This document shows, in pieces, positions 54,601-63,668 of a stretch of 64,000 bases of DNA. Source of the stretch: Ichthyophis bannanicus. Taxonomy: Eukaryota > Chordata > Amphibia > Gymnophiona > Ichthyophiidae. Numbering within the stretch: position 1 is the first letter of the stretch; every line of letters starts with the position of its first letter. The translations under genes were made by a program, and so were the position numbers. The notes beneath the pieces were generated by a model. The model made no database searches, had not been told where the DNA came from, and was given only the letters and a program-made list of their open reading frames with translations. The stretch covers positions 133,321,596-133,385,595 of the forward strand of contig CM066045.1 in assembly GCA_033557465.1 (NCBI GenBank), given 5' to 3'.

Positions 54601-55665
54601 TTTGATGGTATGGAAGCTGCAAGGGTAGTTTTGGCTCCCTGGGGCCTACCTCAGGAAGTTGAGGAGGTTGTCCTAGCCTCTAGGAAACAGTCCACTAGGA
54701 AAACATATGCTCTCAAATGGAAGAGGTTTTCTGTGTGGTGTCAGCTACGTACAGAGGATCCTTTTTCCTGTACTGTACCTGTAGTGCTTCAGTACCTGTT
54801 GCACTTATCCAATCAGGGACTTAAGTCAAATTCTGTTCGGGTCCACCTCTCAGCTCTAGCAGCTCACCACTCACTGGTAGAAGGACATTCTCTGTCGGTT
54901 CACCCCTTGGTGTCCCGCTTTCTCAGAGGCTTGCTCTTGCTTAAGCCCACAATCTGTCCTCCTGCTCCTGAGTGGGAGTTGAACGTGGTCTTGCAGCAAC
55001 TGACTCGTCCACCTTTTGAGCCGATAGCTACTTGTCCACTACGCTTCCTGTCCTGGAAGACACTCTTCTTGGTAGCCTTAACTTCGGCTAGGCGAGTGAG
55101 TGAGCTCCATGCCTTGGTCTGTGATAGGCCTTATACTAAGTTCTGTAGTAACAGGGTAGTCCTCAGGACTCACCCTAAGTTCCTCCCTAAGGTGGTCTCC
55201 TCTTTCCACCTCAGCCAGGAGGTGGTTCTTCCAACTTTCTTTCCTAGGCCTCATGCAAGCCAGGCTGAAGCAGTTCTGCATACCCTGGACTGTAGGAGGG
55301 CCTTATCCTTCTACCTTGACCGTACGCAGGGGCATTGAAGGGCTACTCAGCTCTTTATATCTTTTGACCCTAATAAGTTGGAGTTAGCTGTGTGCAAGTG
55401 TACCTTGTCCATCTGGGTGGCTGACTGTATCACCTGGGCTTACAAGGCGGCTGACCTTCCTTTGCAGGGTCGGGTCACGGCCCATCGCGTCAGGGCAATG
55501 GCTGCCTCAGTGGCTCATCTCCGCTCTGTACTGTTGGTAGACATCTGCAGGGCTGCAACTTGGTCTTCAAGCCAGACTTTTGCGGCCCATTACTGTCTGG
55601 AGAGGGAGTCCCGTAGGGACAGTGCTTTTGGCCAGGCAGTACTCCGCAATCTCTTTGAGGTTTAG
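54590..55665 (+). pseudogene. Tyrosine recombinase of DIRS G
   Basis: In this copy the recombinase is in one frame with the RNase H and C-terminal pol (open 52819-55338, of which only the part after about 53690 is genuine), probably because an indel near 54590 joined the frames. The N-terminal region (VEEVVLASRKQSTRKTYALK) and SARRVSELHAL near 55085 are intact. A TGA at 55336-55338 replaces Arg after RTQGH. The frame continues with HRVR near 55485 and HYCLERESRRD near 55590 to TAG 55663-55665. Confidence 0.85.
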
Positions 55666-55789
55666 GCAACTCCTGCCCTCTGTTGGGCTACCGGTGGAGG
55701 TTCTGTCAGTGAAAAGCCTTTCTTTGATGCTGGGACTAGAGGGAGTTCTCTTGTTCAGCCTGGGTTCCTTGGTAGCCCAGAGCTAGGGA

Positions 55790-55900
55790 GTCACCCATAT
55801 GTGAGGACTGACTTCCTGCTTGGTCCTGGAGAAAGAGTAGTTACTCACCTGTAACAGGTGTTCTCCAGGAGCAGCAGGAATCAGTCCTCATAACCCTCCC
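55790..55900. repeat. ICR of G
   Basis: This is the reverse complement of the left tip (50467-50500), then of the right tip (56115-56160), meeting at ctggagaaagagtagttact near 55827. Confidence 0.85.
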
Positions 55901-55984
55901 TCCTCCCCGGGAGTTGCAGTTGTACATAGTTTGCTTTTCCATTTTTGTGTGCTGTTCTTAGCTATGTCATTTGACTGAGGTAAG

Positions 55985-56160
55985 ATGGCACCTTTAGGCG
56001 GGAAGGGAACCGCGCATGCGTGCCTGCATTCCCAAAGGCTTTCATGGAAAGCTGGGGAAATGCTCCGCTAGGGCTTCATCGACGTTGATGACATCCATAT
56101 GTGAGGACTGATTCCTGCTGCTCCTGGAGAACACCTTTTACAGGTGAGTAACTACTCTAT
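55985..56160. repeat. Right inverted terminal repeat of G
   Basis: This is the inverted partner of 50467-50640. It ends cctttta caGGTGAGTaactactct, a donor-like tip shared with F', H and J. Confidence 0.85.
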
Positions 56161-57090
56161 CCATCTGATGTGCAGAGAAAAGGGAGAACCCTTTCTCCTG
56201 CCACGTGCAACAAGTGCTACAATACTTGCTGCACCTTTTGCACACTGGCCTAAAGTCTAATTCAGTGAGGGTACACCTGAACGCCATAGCCACTCATCAT
56301 CACCCTGTAGAGGGAAAATACCTCTCAAACCAGCCTCTGGTCTCCAGTTTCCTCCAAGGCCTCCAATCGAAGCCTCCTCTCCGCCTCCAGCAGCAGAATG
56401 AGACCTTAATGTGGTGCTCTCCCAACTCACCAAGCTATCGTTCGAGTCCCTAGCCACCTGCAATCTGAGATACCTCTCCTGGAAAGTGTTTTTTATGGTG
56501 GCCATCACATCCGCTTGGATAGTGAGCAAACTCCAGGCCTTGGTGGCAGATCCACCATATAAAAGGTTCGATAAAAACAGGGTAGTACTCTGCACACATC
56601 TCAGTTTCTTCCCCAAGGTAGTATCCCCCTTCCACCTCAACCAGGAGATGGTCCTCCCAACCTTCTTCCCATGGCCCCATGCTGGTAGGGAGGAACTCAT
56701 CTTGCATACGCTAGACTGCAAGCAAGCCCTGTCCTTCTAACTGCAGAGGACCCAGGCCCATCGCAAAGCTCCTCAGTTCTTTGTATCATACGATCCCAGT
56801 AGACTGGGGCTCCCAATAACGAAGCAGACTCTGTTCACGTGGTTGGTGGACTGCCTTGCCCTCGCCTATGAGCGAGCAGGCCTCTCCCTGGAGCATCAGA
56901 TCACTGCACATCGCATGAAGGCCATGGCTACGTTGGTGGTCAACTTCTGCTCAGTACCAGTGCCGAAATTTGCAGGGCCGCTACATGTTCTTTGACTCAT
57001 ACATTTGTAGATCATTACTGCCACGAGAGCAAGTCCTGCAGGGACAGTGCCTTCGAGCAGGCAATACTTCATAATGTTTTCGGGGTGTAG
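56161..57090 (+). pseudogene. Tyrosine recombinase of DIRS H, main part
   Basis: The reading frame resumes with a stop, then VLQYLLHLLHTGLKSNSVRV near 56210. The first catalytic block reads TSAWIVSKLQAL near 56510, so the Arg before the SEL position is lost. The H-x-x-R motif reads HRMK near 56910, losing the second Arg. The Tyr region (HYCHESKSCRD near 57015) is recognisable. Stops and frameshifts occur around 56740 and 56970. It ends with TAG 57088-57090. Confidence 0.8.
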
Positions 57091-57264
57091 GCAACTCCTG
57101 CCCTCCGACCCTTCTGAGTTCAGGCTACCGGAGTGATAGTATAGCTAGACGCTAGGGTCTTGCAGAATCTCTCAGTGGGACTTATCTTATGCAACTCATG
57201 GCTACCTGATGGATCGCCAGTGGTACTGTCGTGGTTCAGTCCTTGGAAGCCTAGAGCTAGAGAA

Positions 57265-57375
57265 TCCCATATGTGAGGACTGACTTCCTGCTTGTTCCTG
57301 GAGAAAGCTTAATTATTCACCTGTAACAGGTGTTCTCCAGGGACAGCAGGAATCAGTCTTCACATCCCTCCCTCC
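57265..57375. repeat. ICR of H
   Basis: Both halves are present: the reverse complement of the left tip (compare 35962-35998) joined at ctggagaaagcttaattatt near 57298 to the reverse complement of the right tip (57565-57613). This supports pairing 35962 with 57613 as the ends of one element family. Confidence 0.8.
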
Positions 57376-57613
57376 TCCCCTTGGAGTTGCCTCTCTACAT
57401 TGTTGAATCCTTTTTTTGCTATGTCATCTGACTGAGCAAGATGGCACCCTTGGGCGGGAAGGGAACCACGCATGCGTGGTAGCATTCCCAAAGACTTTCT
57501 GTGAAAGCTTTGGAAATGCTCAGTGCAGGCTCCATGAGCACCGACGTCACCCATATGTGAGGACTGATTCCTGCTGTCCCTGGAGAACACCTGTTACAGG
57601 TGAGTAACTACGC

Positions 57614-57948
57614 TTTCTCGACTAAAGCTGTGAAACCCCAAGTGAAGGAACTTTGGGGGAGGGGAGAACTGTTTCTCTGCTACAGGTGTGAAACCCAGAG
57701 TGACGAAACTTTGGGAGACGGGAGAAGTGTTTCTCTGCTACTGCTGTGAACCCAGAGTGAAAAGCTTGGAAGAGGAAAGAACTGTTTCTCGGTTAAAGAT
57801 GTGAATCCCAGAGTGAAGGAACTTTGGGAGAGGGAAGAACTCTTTTCTCTGGTACTGCTGTGAATGTCCTGTAAATAAAGCATTTTTCCTTTAACCCTCT
57901 GCCTGGCTCTGTGGGGATTTGTGTCCTGCCCGCTTGTAGCTTACTACA
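57614..57948 (+). mobile_element. Solo LTR X, right part
   Basis: The 55-58-base tandem units resume at 57628 (four more units), followed by the 3' end of the LTR with AATAAA at 57874-57879, a CCTCTGCCTGGCTCTGTGGGG block and the terminal ACTACA. The second GGGGT duplication is at 57949-57953. The 5-bp duplication, TG..CA ends and polyadenylation signal identify an LTR; no internal coding region is present. Confidence 0.8.
57874..57879 (+). terminator. Polyadenylation signal in LTR X
   Basis: An AATAAA lies about 70 bases before the 3' end of the LTR and is followed by a T-rich stretch, as expected at an R/U5 boundary. Confidence 0.6.
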
Positions 57949-58151
57949 GGGGTGAAGTACTTCTATCCATATAAGAAGAGCAGGACCTGGGCGTAATTGT
58001 GTCTGACGATCTTAAAGTAACTAAACAGGTAGAAAAGGTGACAGTGAAAGCTAGAAGGATGCTTGGGTGCATAGGGAGAGGAATGGCCAGCAGAAGAAAG
58101 GTGGTGATAGTGCCTCTGTATAAGTCTTTTGTGCGACCTCATTTGGAGTAT
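57949..58151 (+). mobile_element. LINE K, piece 2 of 3
   Basis: K continues with KYFYPYKKSRTWA-like decayed coding sequence, then LKVTKQVEKVTVKARRMLGC (ORF at 57999), matching 31150-31330 of the related LINE. At 58151 it is cut within VRPHLEY by DIRS J. Confidence 0.85.
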
Positions 58152-58439
58152 TCTCCGGGAACAAGCAGGACGTCAGTCCTCACATATGGGTGACGTCAGC
58201 ACCAAAGGAGCCCTCGCAGAAGCATACCCCCAGCTTTCAAAGAAAGCCTTTGGGAGATGCCACCACACATGTATGGTCCCCTTCCCACCCAAGGGTGCCA
58301 TCTTACTCAGTCTCCTTTTTTCTGCGGAGCCCTTCAGACGTTCGTCTGGCTTGTCCCCGGAAAATGTTTATTTATTTTCTCTCAGAGTTTCATACTCTCC
58401 TCCGGTGTCGCACTGGTACTCTTCCCATCACCCTACCTC

Positions 58440-59115
58440 ACTGCCAGAAGACGCACTCCTCTGTGCCCCCCAGCAGGGAGGCCCGCACCTTGGACGCCCC
58501 CGGCAGGAAGTCGTTACCAGGGCTCAATGCTCATTGGTCGCATCCAGGCCTACCAGCTGTACATGGGCATGTACCTGAGAGACCTGGCAAAGGAACTCGC
58601 TGGGTCTTCATCTGGTCTCTACAAGGAACCTCTGCAGCAGTTCAAGAACCTGGCGAAGGCAGTCCGTGAGTGCTCCAAGTTCATGTCTCAGGCGGTCTAT
58701 GACGGGTTTGAATCGGCGGCTGAGGTAGCATGCAGGCATCGATGCACGACGCCAAGCTTGGCTTGAGGAGTCCAACTTCAAGCAGTAGGTTCAGGACAAA
58801 TTGGTCAATGTCCCATGCAAAGGAGAGAACCTCTTTGGCAAACCCATGACCAACAAGGCTACTGAGCTGGAGATCGAGTTCATGACGAGGACCAGGCTCT
58901 CAAAAAAGACCACTGCCCCTCCTTGACGCAAGGGCTCGGGTAAAAAGTCCTTCTACCCAAGGAAAGGGGCTGCTTACAGAAACTACCCACCTTTTCAGGC
59001 CTCCCCAGCTCCCCAAAATGGTCAATCGTCCAAGGGACATGGACATGGCCCTTGTAAGCAGAAGGTTCCAAAACCCCATGCACCGGCTCTGGTCCAGCCT
59101 GGGGGGAGTTTCTGA
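58440..59115 (+). pseudogene. Gag C-terminal part of DIRS J
   Basis: Gag begins abruptly with a HSSVPPSREARTLDAPGRK block, followed in another frame by AYQLYMGMYLRDLAKELAG near 58550 and FMSQAVYDGFESAAEVA near 58680. The tail (GKKSFYPRKGAAYRNY-type region near 58940) ends GGSF with TGA at 59113-59115. The upstream half, including the zinc-type cluster, is missing, so this Gag could not have been complete. Confidence 0.75.
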
Positions 59116-61008
59116 CTCCTTGAGCATAGCCTATCTACCCCAAGGAGATCAGCAGCCCACAGGGGGAAGTCTGGCCTATTATGTCTAGAGGTGGGTGACC
59201 ATCACCACTGACTCCTGGGCACTTCGGGTGGTCAGGGAGGGTTACCTCCTCCACCTGACTCAGACATCTCACCCTTATTTTCCAGGAGAGCTCCTCTGGT
59301 CTCCCCTCCACCAGAACCTTCTACTGAAGGAGTTGGCAGGTCTTCTCAAGGACAAAGCAATGGAACCGGTGCCCCACCATTTCTAGGGCAAGGGGTTCTA
59401 CTCCAGGTACTTCCCTGTGCCAAAAGGAACAGGGGGCCTATGGCCCATCCTTGACCTGCGCAACTTCAACAAATTCCTGGTGAGGGAGAAGTTCAAGATG
59501 CTCTCCCGTGGAACATTGCTGTCCTCCCTCCAGCAGGGAGATTGGCTATGCTTCTTAGACCTCAAGGATGCCTATACCCACATCCTCATTCACCCCAACC
59601 ACAGGCAGTACCTGCGGTTCATAGTGGGGGGCAGGCACTATCAGTACAGGGTGTTCCCCTTCGGCTTGGCTTCTGCCCCAAGGGTCTTCACAAAATTGCT
59701 GGCAGTCATGGCTGCTTTTCTCCATCTCCAGGGGGTCTTTGTCTTCCCCTACCTGGATGACTTGCTCATAAAGGAAGGCACAGCCTTAGAGGTGCAGCAG
59801 GCCACCGCATGCACCAACCAGGTTCTACAGCACTTGGGTTTTGTCATAAACTATCCCAAGTCTCACCTCCTCCCAACACAAGTCTGGAGTTCACCGGGGC
59901 AAAGCTGGACACTCTCCATTCAAGGGCCCTCTTACCGAGGGACCGAGCCAGCTATCTCAGGACTCTGGCACGGGACACACAGTACCATCCCTTTGTGCCC
60001 ACTCAGCTTCTTCTGTTTCTTCTCGGGCACATGGCCTCCACAGTTCACATCACCCCAGATGCTTGCCTCCACATGAGGGCGGCGCAGTGGTGTCTCCGAG
60101 GCCAGTAGACTCATGCCATGGGGCGCCTCCAAGACAGAGTCTCTGTAACCTGGCAACTGGTGGACTCTCTGGTCTGGTGACAGTCTCTCCAATATCTCGA
60201 GGTGGGCATGCCTCTTAAGCCCTGAGCCCCTTAAGGGTCCTCACCTCAGACACCTCCCTGCTCAGCTGGGGAGCCCACTGCGGGGAGCTCCACACCCAGG
60301 ACAGCTGGTAACCAGGCGAAAGCACCCAGCAGATTAACCTCCTGGAGCTGCTGGCGATATTCTTAGCCCTGTGAGTTTTTTGCCACTACCTGCGTCACCA
60401 GCTGGACAACCAGGTGGCAATGTTCTATGTGAACAAAGGGGGTCACGGGGTCTCGTGCCCTCTGTCGGGAGGCAGTGGCCCTCTGCTCGTACGCAGTCCA
60501 ACAGGGTATTCTCCTACGGCAGTATACCTACCAGGCCAGAACAACTTGCTGGCCGACAGGCTGAGCAGAGTCCTCCAGCCACACGAGAGTGGTAGCTGGA
60601 CCCAAGGTGGCCGACTGGCTCTTCAAGATCTGAGGGAAACCCTTGATGGACCTGTTCGCCAACCCAGACGACTTCCTAGTTACGCCGCTTCTGTACCTGG
60701 CAGGTCCACCCCTTCAGGATGGCAGCGGACACGTTCCTCATCTCCTGGTCAGAGGGCCTTATCTACGCCTTTCCTCCCATGCCGCTGATTGCCAAAATCT
60801 TCTTCAGGACCCTGCGCAACAGGGCCGCGCTTATCCTGATAGCCCCTCGGTGGCCCAGGAAACCGTGGTTCCCGCTGCTCCTCCAATTAATGGTGGAGAC
60901 CCCCATCCTGTTGGGGACCTCTCTGGGATTCCTCTCTCAGGAAGGGGGTTCTCTTCTGCACCCCAACCTGGGATCCCTGTCGCTGACAGCGTTGCTGCTG
61001 AAAGGGTG
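59108..61008 (+). pseudogene. Pol (RT-RNase H-C-terminal domain) of DIRS J
   Basis: Pol is in the +1 frame relative to the gag end. RT blocks are GFYSRYFPVPKGTGG near 59393, LLSSLQQGDWLCFLDLKDA near 59520, RQYLRFIVGGRHYQYRV near 59605 and VFPYLDDLLIK near 59745 (YLDD kept; the following Trp is Leu). Lesions include stops at 59166 and 59384 and a frame change near 59885. RNase H (SDTSLLSWGAH near 60250, NLLELLAI, DNQVAMFYVNKG near 60400) and a C-terminal block (LIYAFPPMPLIAK, APRWPRKPWFP) end LLKG-stop at 61007-61009. Confidence 0.8.
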
Positions 61009-62042
61009 ACTCTAGCCCCTTTCAACCTCTTGGGTGAGGTAGAGGAGATCCTGCTGGCCTCGCAAAACCTGTACTAGAAAAGCTTATGCCCTCAAATGGC
61101 ACAGATGTTTTCCTGGTGTGCCGAGCATGGGGCTGACCCTTTCTCCTTCCCGGTGGATTTGGTGTTATAGAGTACCTTCTCCACCTCTCGCAATCCGGGC
61201 TCAAGTCTAACTCTGACAGGTGCACCTTAGTGCTCTGGTGGCGCACCATCACCCGATAGATGGCAAGCCCCTCTTGGTACAGCCATTGGTGACCTGCTTT
61301 CTTAGGGGTCTGCTCTTATCAAAGCCCCCAGTTCTCCCTCTGGCAACCGAATGGGACCTCAACGTGGTGTCGGGGCAGCTCACTCGCCCACCCTTTGAGT
61401 CTCTGGCTACTTGCCACCTATGCTACCTCTCTTGGAAAGTGGCGTTCTTGATTGCGCTCACCTCCGCTCGCAGAGTTAGCGAGCTTCAGGCCCTAGTGGC
61501 AGAGGCGCCTTATACCAGGTTCTACAAGAACAGAGTGGTACTCCGCACACACCCTACATTCCTTCCAAAGGTACTATCGTCCTTCAATCTGAATCAGGAA
61601 GTAGTACTCCCCACCCTCTTTCCAATACCTCACTCCAGTAGGGCGGAGACAGTCTTTCACACATTGGACTATAAGTGGGCTTTGTCCTTCCATATCCAAC
61701 GCACTCACAGTGACCACAAAGCTACTCAGCTTTTCGTATCCTATGAGCCCAATAGGCTGGGGAAGGCGGTGACCAAACGTGTGCTGTCCACCTGTGTGGC
61801 GGACTGTATCGCCCTTGCCTACAAGCAGGCGGGGCTCCTACTGGAAAGCCGTGTCACGGTGCACCGTGTCAGGGCCATGGCGGCCTTAGTGGCAAACCTG
61901 CGCTCTGTCCCGATGGTGGACATCTGCCAGGATGCAACCTGCTTCAGTCCATACCTTCGTAGCCCATTACTGCCTGGAAAGAGAGTCCCAACGGGATAGT
62001 GTCTTCTGCCAGTCTGTGCTCCGTAACCTTTTTGGGGTGTAG
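60930..62042 (+). pseudogene. Tyrosine recombinase of DIRS J
   Basis: The recombinase starts in the -1 frame relative to the end of pol (VAAERVTLAPFNLLGEVEEI). Stops near 61075 and 61130 break the N-terminal domain. From 61220 the frame is open for 259 codons with TSARRVSELQAL near 61465 and VHRVRAMAA near 61860, so both arginines are present. A frameshift near 61930 moves the Tyr block (HYCLERESQRD near 61965) into another frame, ending with TAG 62040-62042. Confidence 0.8.
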
Positions 62043-62206
62043 GTAACTCCGACCCTTCTATGTTCAGGCTACCTGACTGCTGGTTTTCATTGGACACAGG
62101 GGTCCTATTGTGGTCTGTGGATACGGACTTAATTGCTGCTGCTCACGGCTCCCCGTGAGGGAGTCCGTGTTTTTTGCTATAGGCTTTTGGTAGCCTGTAG
62201 CTGGGG

Positions 62207-62310
62207 AGTCCCATATGTGAGGACTGACTTCCTGCTTGTTCCCGGAGAAAGCGTAGTTACTCATCTGTAACAGGTGTTCTCCGGGGACAGCAGGAATCAG
62301 TCCTCACAAC
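62207..62310. repeat. ICR of J
   Basis: This reverse copy of joined tips meets at ccggagaaagcgtagttact near 62243. The CCGG variant also appears at J's left tip (ttctccgggaac), so the ICR was copied with this copy's own ends. Confidence 0.85.
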
Positions 62311-62567
62311 CCTCCCTTCTCCCCTTGGAGTTGCTCCTTTACCATCTTTTATTTTTGCTGTCTTTTAGCTATGTCACCTGACTGAGCAAGATGGCACCCT
62401 TGGGCAGGAAGCGGACCACGCATGCGTGGTGGCATCTCCCAAATGCTTTCTTTGAAAGCTGGGGGGATGCTTTCACTAGGGCTCCGTCGGTGCCGACATC
62501 ACCCATATGTGAGGACTGATTCCTGCTGTCCCCGGAGAACACCTTTTACAGGTGAGTAACTACGCTT

Positions 62568-63077
62568 TGTGTGCAATTCTGGAGACCACACCTTCAAAAG
62601 GATATAAACCGGTTGGAGTTCGTGCAAATTTCAGCTACTAAAATGGTTAGTGTTCTTCGTTATAAAGCATATGAGGATAGACTTAAGGACCTTAATATGT
62701 ATACGTTCGAGGAAAGTCGGGATAGAGGAGATTTGATAGAGACGTTTAAATACCTCCGTGGCATAATGGCACAGGAGGAGAGCCTCTTTCGATTGAAAGC
62801 AAGCTCTGCTCAATGGGGACATAGGATGAGGGTGAAAGGGGATAGCCTCAGGAGCAATGTGTGGAAATATTTCTTTATGGAAAGAGTGGTACATGTGTGG
62901 AATAGTCTCCCAGTGGAGGTGATAGAGATGTGGACAGTATCTGAATTCAAAAAAGCATGGGACAAACAAAAAGTATCTCAAAAGGAAAAAGGGGACTATT
63001 GTAGTGTGTGATATGGAAGGGCAGACTAGATAGGCCATGTGGTCTTTTTCTGCCATCATATTTCTATGTGTCTATAC
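62568..63077 (+). mobile_element. LINE K, piece 3 of 3 with 3' end
   Basis: This is the last part of K: CVQFWRPHLQKDINRLEFVQ-like coding sequence (frame 62571-63011), EESRDRGDLIETFKYLRG, RMRVKGDSLRSN and VVHVWNSLPVEVIEM, typical of the CR1-group C-terminus. The 3' UTR has GGGCAGACTAGATAGGCCATG and the tail TTTCTGCCATCATATTTCTATG. Its coding frame is the least damaged of the three pieces. Confidence 0.85.
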
Positions 63078-63668
63078 AGGATGTACTACAGGCTAATATG
63101 ACAGTATTCAAATGAAAATAGTAGGTCAGGGAATACATGAAACAGGGCACATAGCTACCAAGTCATAGGTCTGACCCTTTGATCCTGACAATTTATGATA
63201 AATGGTAGCTAAAAGAAGTATATTGAGTAGCCTAGTGAGGTGCTTAATCTAACAAGATTGCAAGTGAACATGCAACAAGTGAGAATTATGGCCATATCTC
63301 CAGGAACAAGCAGAAATGTAGTCTTCGCATATGGGTGACTCGGCACGGATGGAGCCTGCGTGGGAACGCTCCCCAGCGTCCAATTGGAAAGCCTTTGAGA
63401 GCACTCCACTGCGCCTGCACGACTGTCTTCCGAACTCCCTCTCTTCAGTTCTTCATTTTCTGTGGATCCAGCAGAAAGCAAATCTTGTTGCCACAGAAAC
63501 ATTTCTTGTGGATAGCTCTTCTGCCTTCCTGTCGACACTGGCACTGTCTAAGACATTGTTAGTTCCCTTATTCTTTTCTTTTAATTTCTTCTTTTAAAAA
63601 AAAAAGACTTGGGCGTCGATGCCCTTTTTAGGCCTTAAGCCTACCATAGCCTTCACATCCTCAAAGGC

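Larger units (their letters stand above)
50467..56160 (+). mobile_element. DIRS retrotransposon G, complete, nested in YR of H
   Basis: This is a full-length DIRS element of about 5.7 kb inserted within the recombinase gene of H. The H frame joins across it (KWRRF on the left; SI-stop-CAEKRENPF on the right). It is the closest relative of F'. It has intact left and right terminal repeats, ICR, gag, pol and YR, with several indels. No target duplication is seen. Confidence 0.9.
56161..57613 (+). mobile_element. DIRS H, right end (after G)
   Basis: This holds the rest of the H recombinase (to 57090), a 3' UTR, an ICR at 57265-57375 and the right terminal repeat (about 57420-57613, ending caGGTGAGTaactacgc). 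Immediately after it the solo LTR X resumes. This closes H, whose left tip is at 35962. Confidence 0.85.
58152..62567 (+). mobile_element. DIRS retrotransposon J, internally deleted
   Basis: This is a DIRS copy of about 4.4 kb of the G/H subfamily inserted in LINE K. Both terminal repeats (58152-58320 and about 62380-62567) and the ICR (62207-62310) are present. The N-terminal part of gag, including the Cys/His cluster, is deleted. K's ...GAGTAT / TGTGTGCAATTC joins across it, and no target duplication is seen. Confidence 0.9.
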
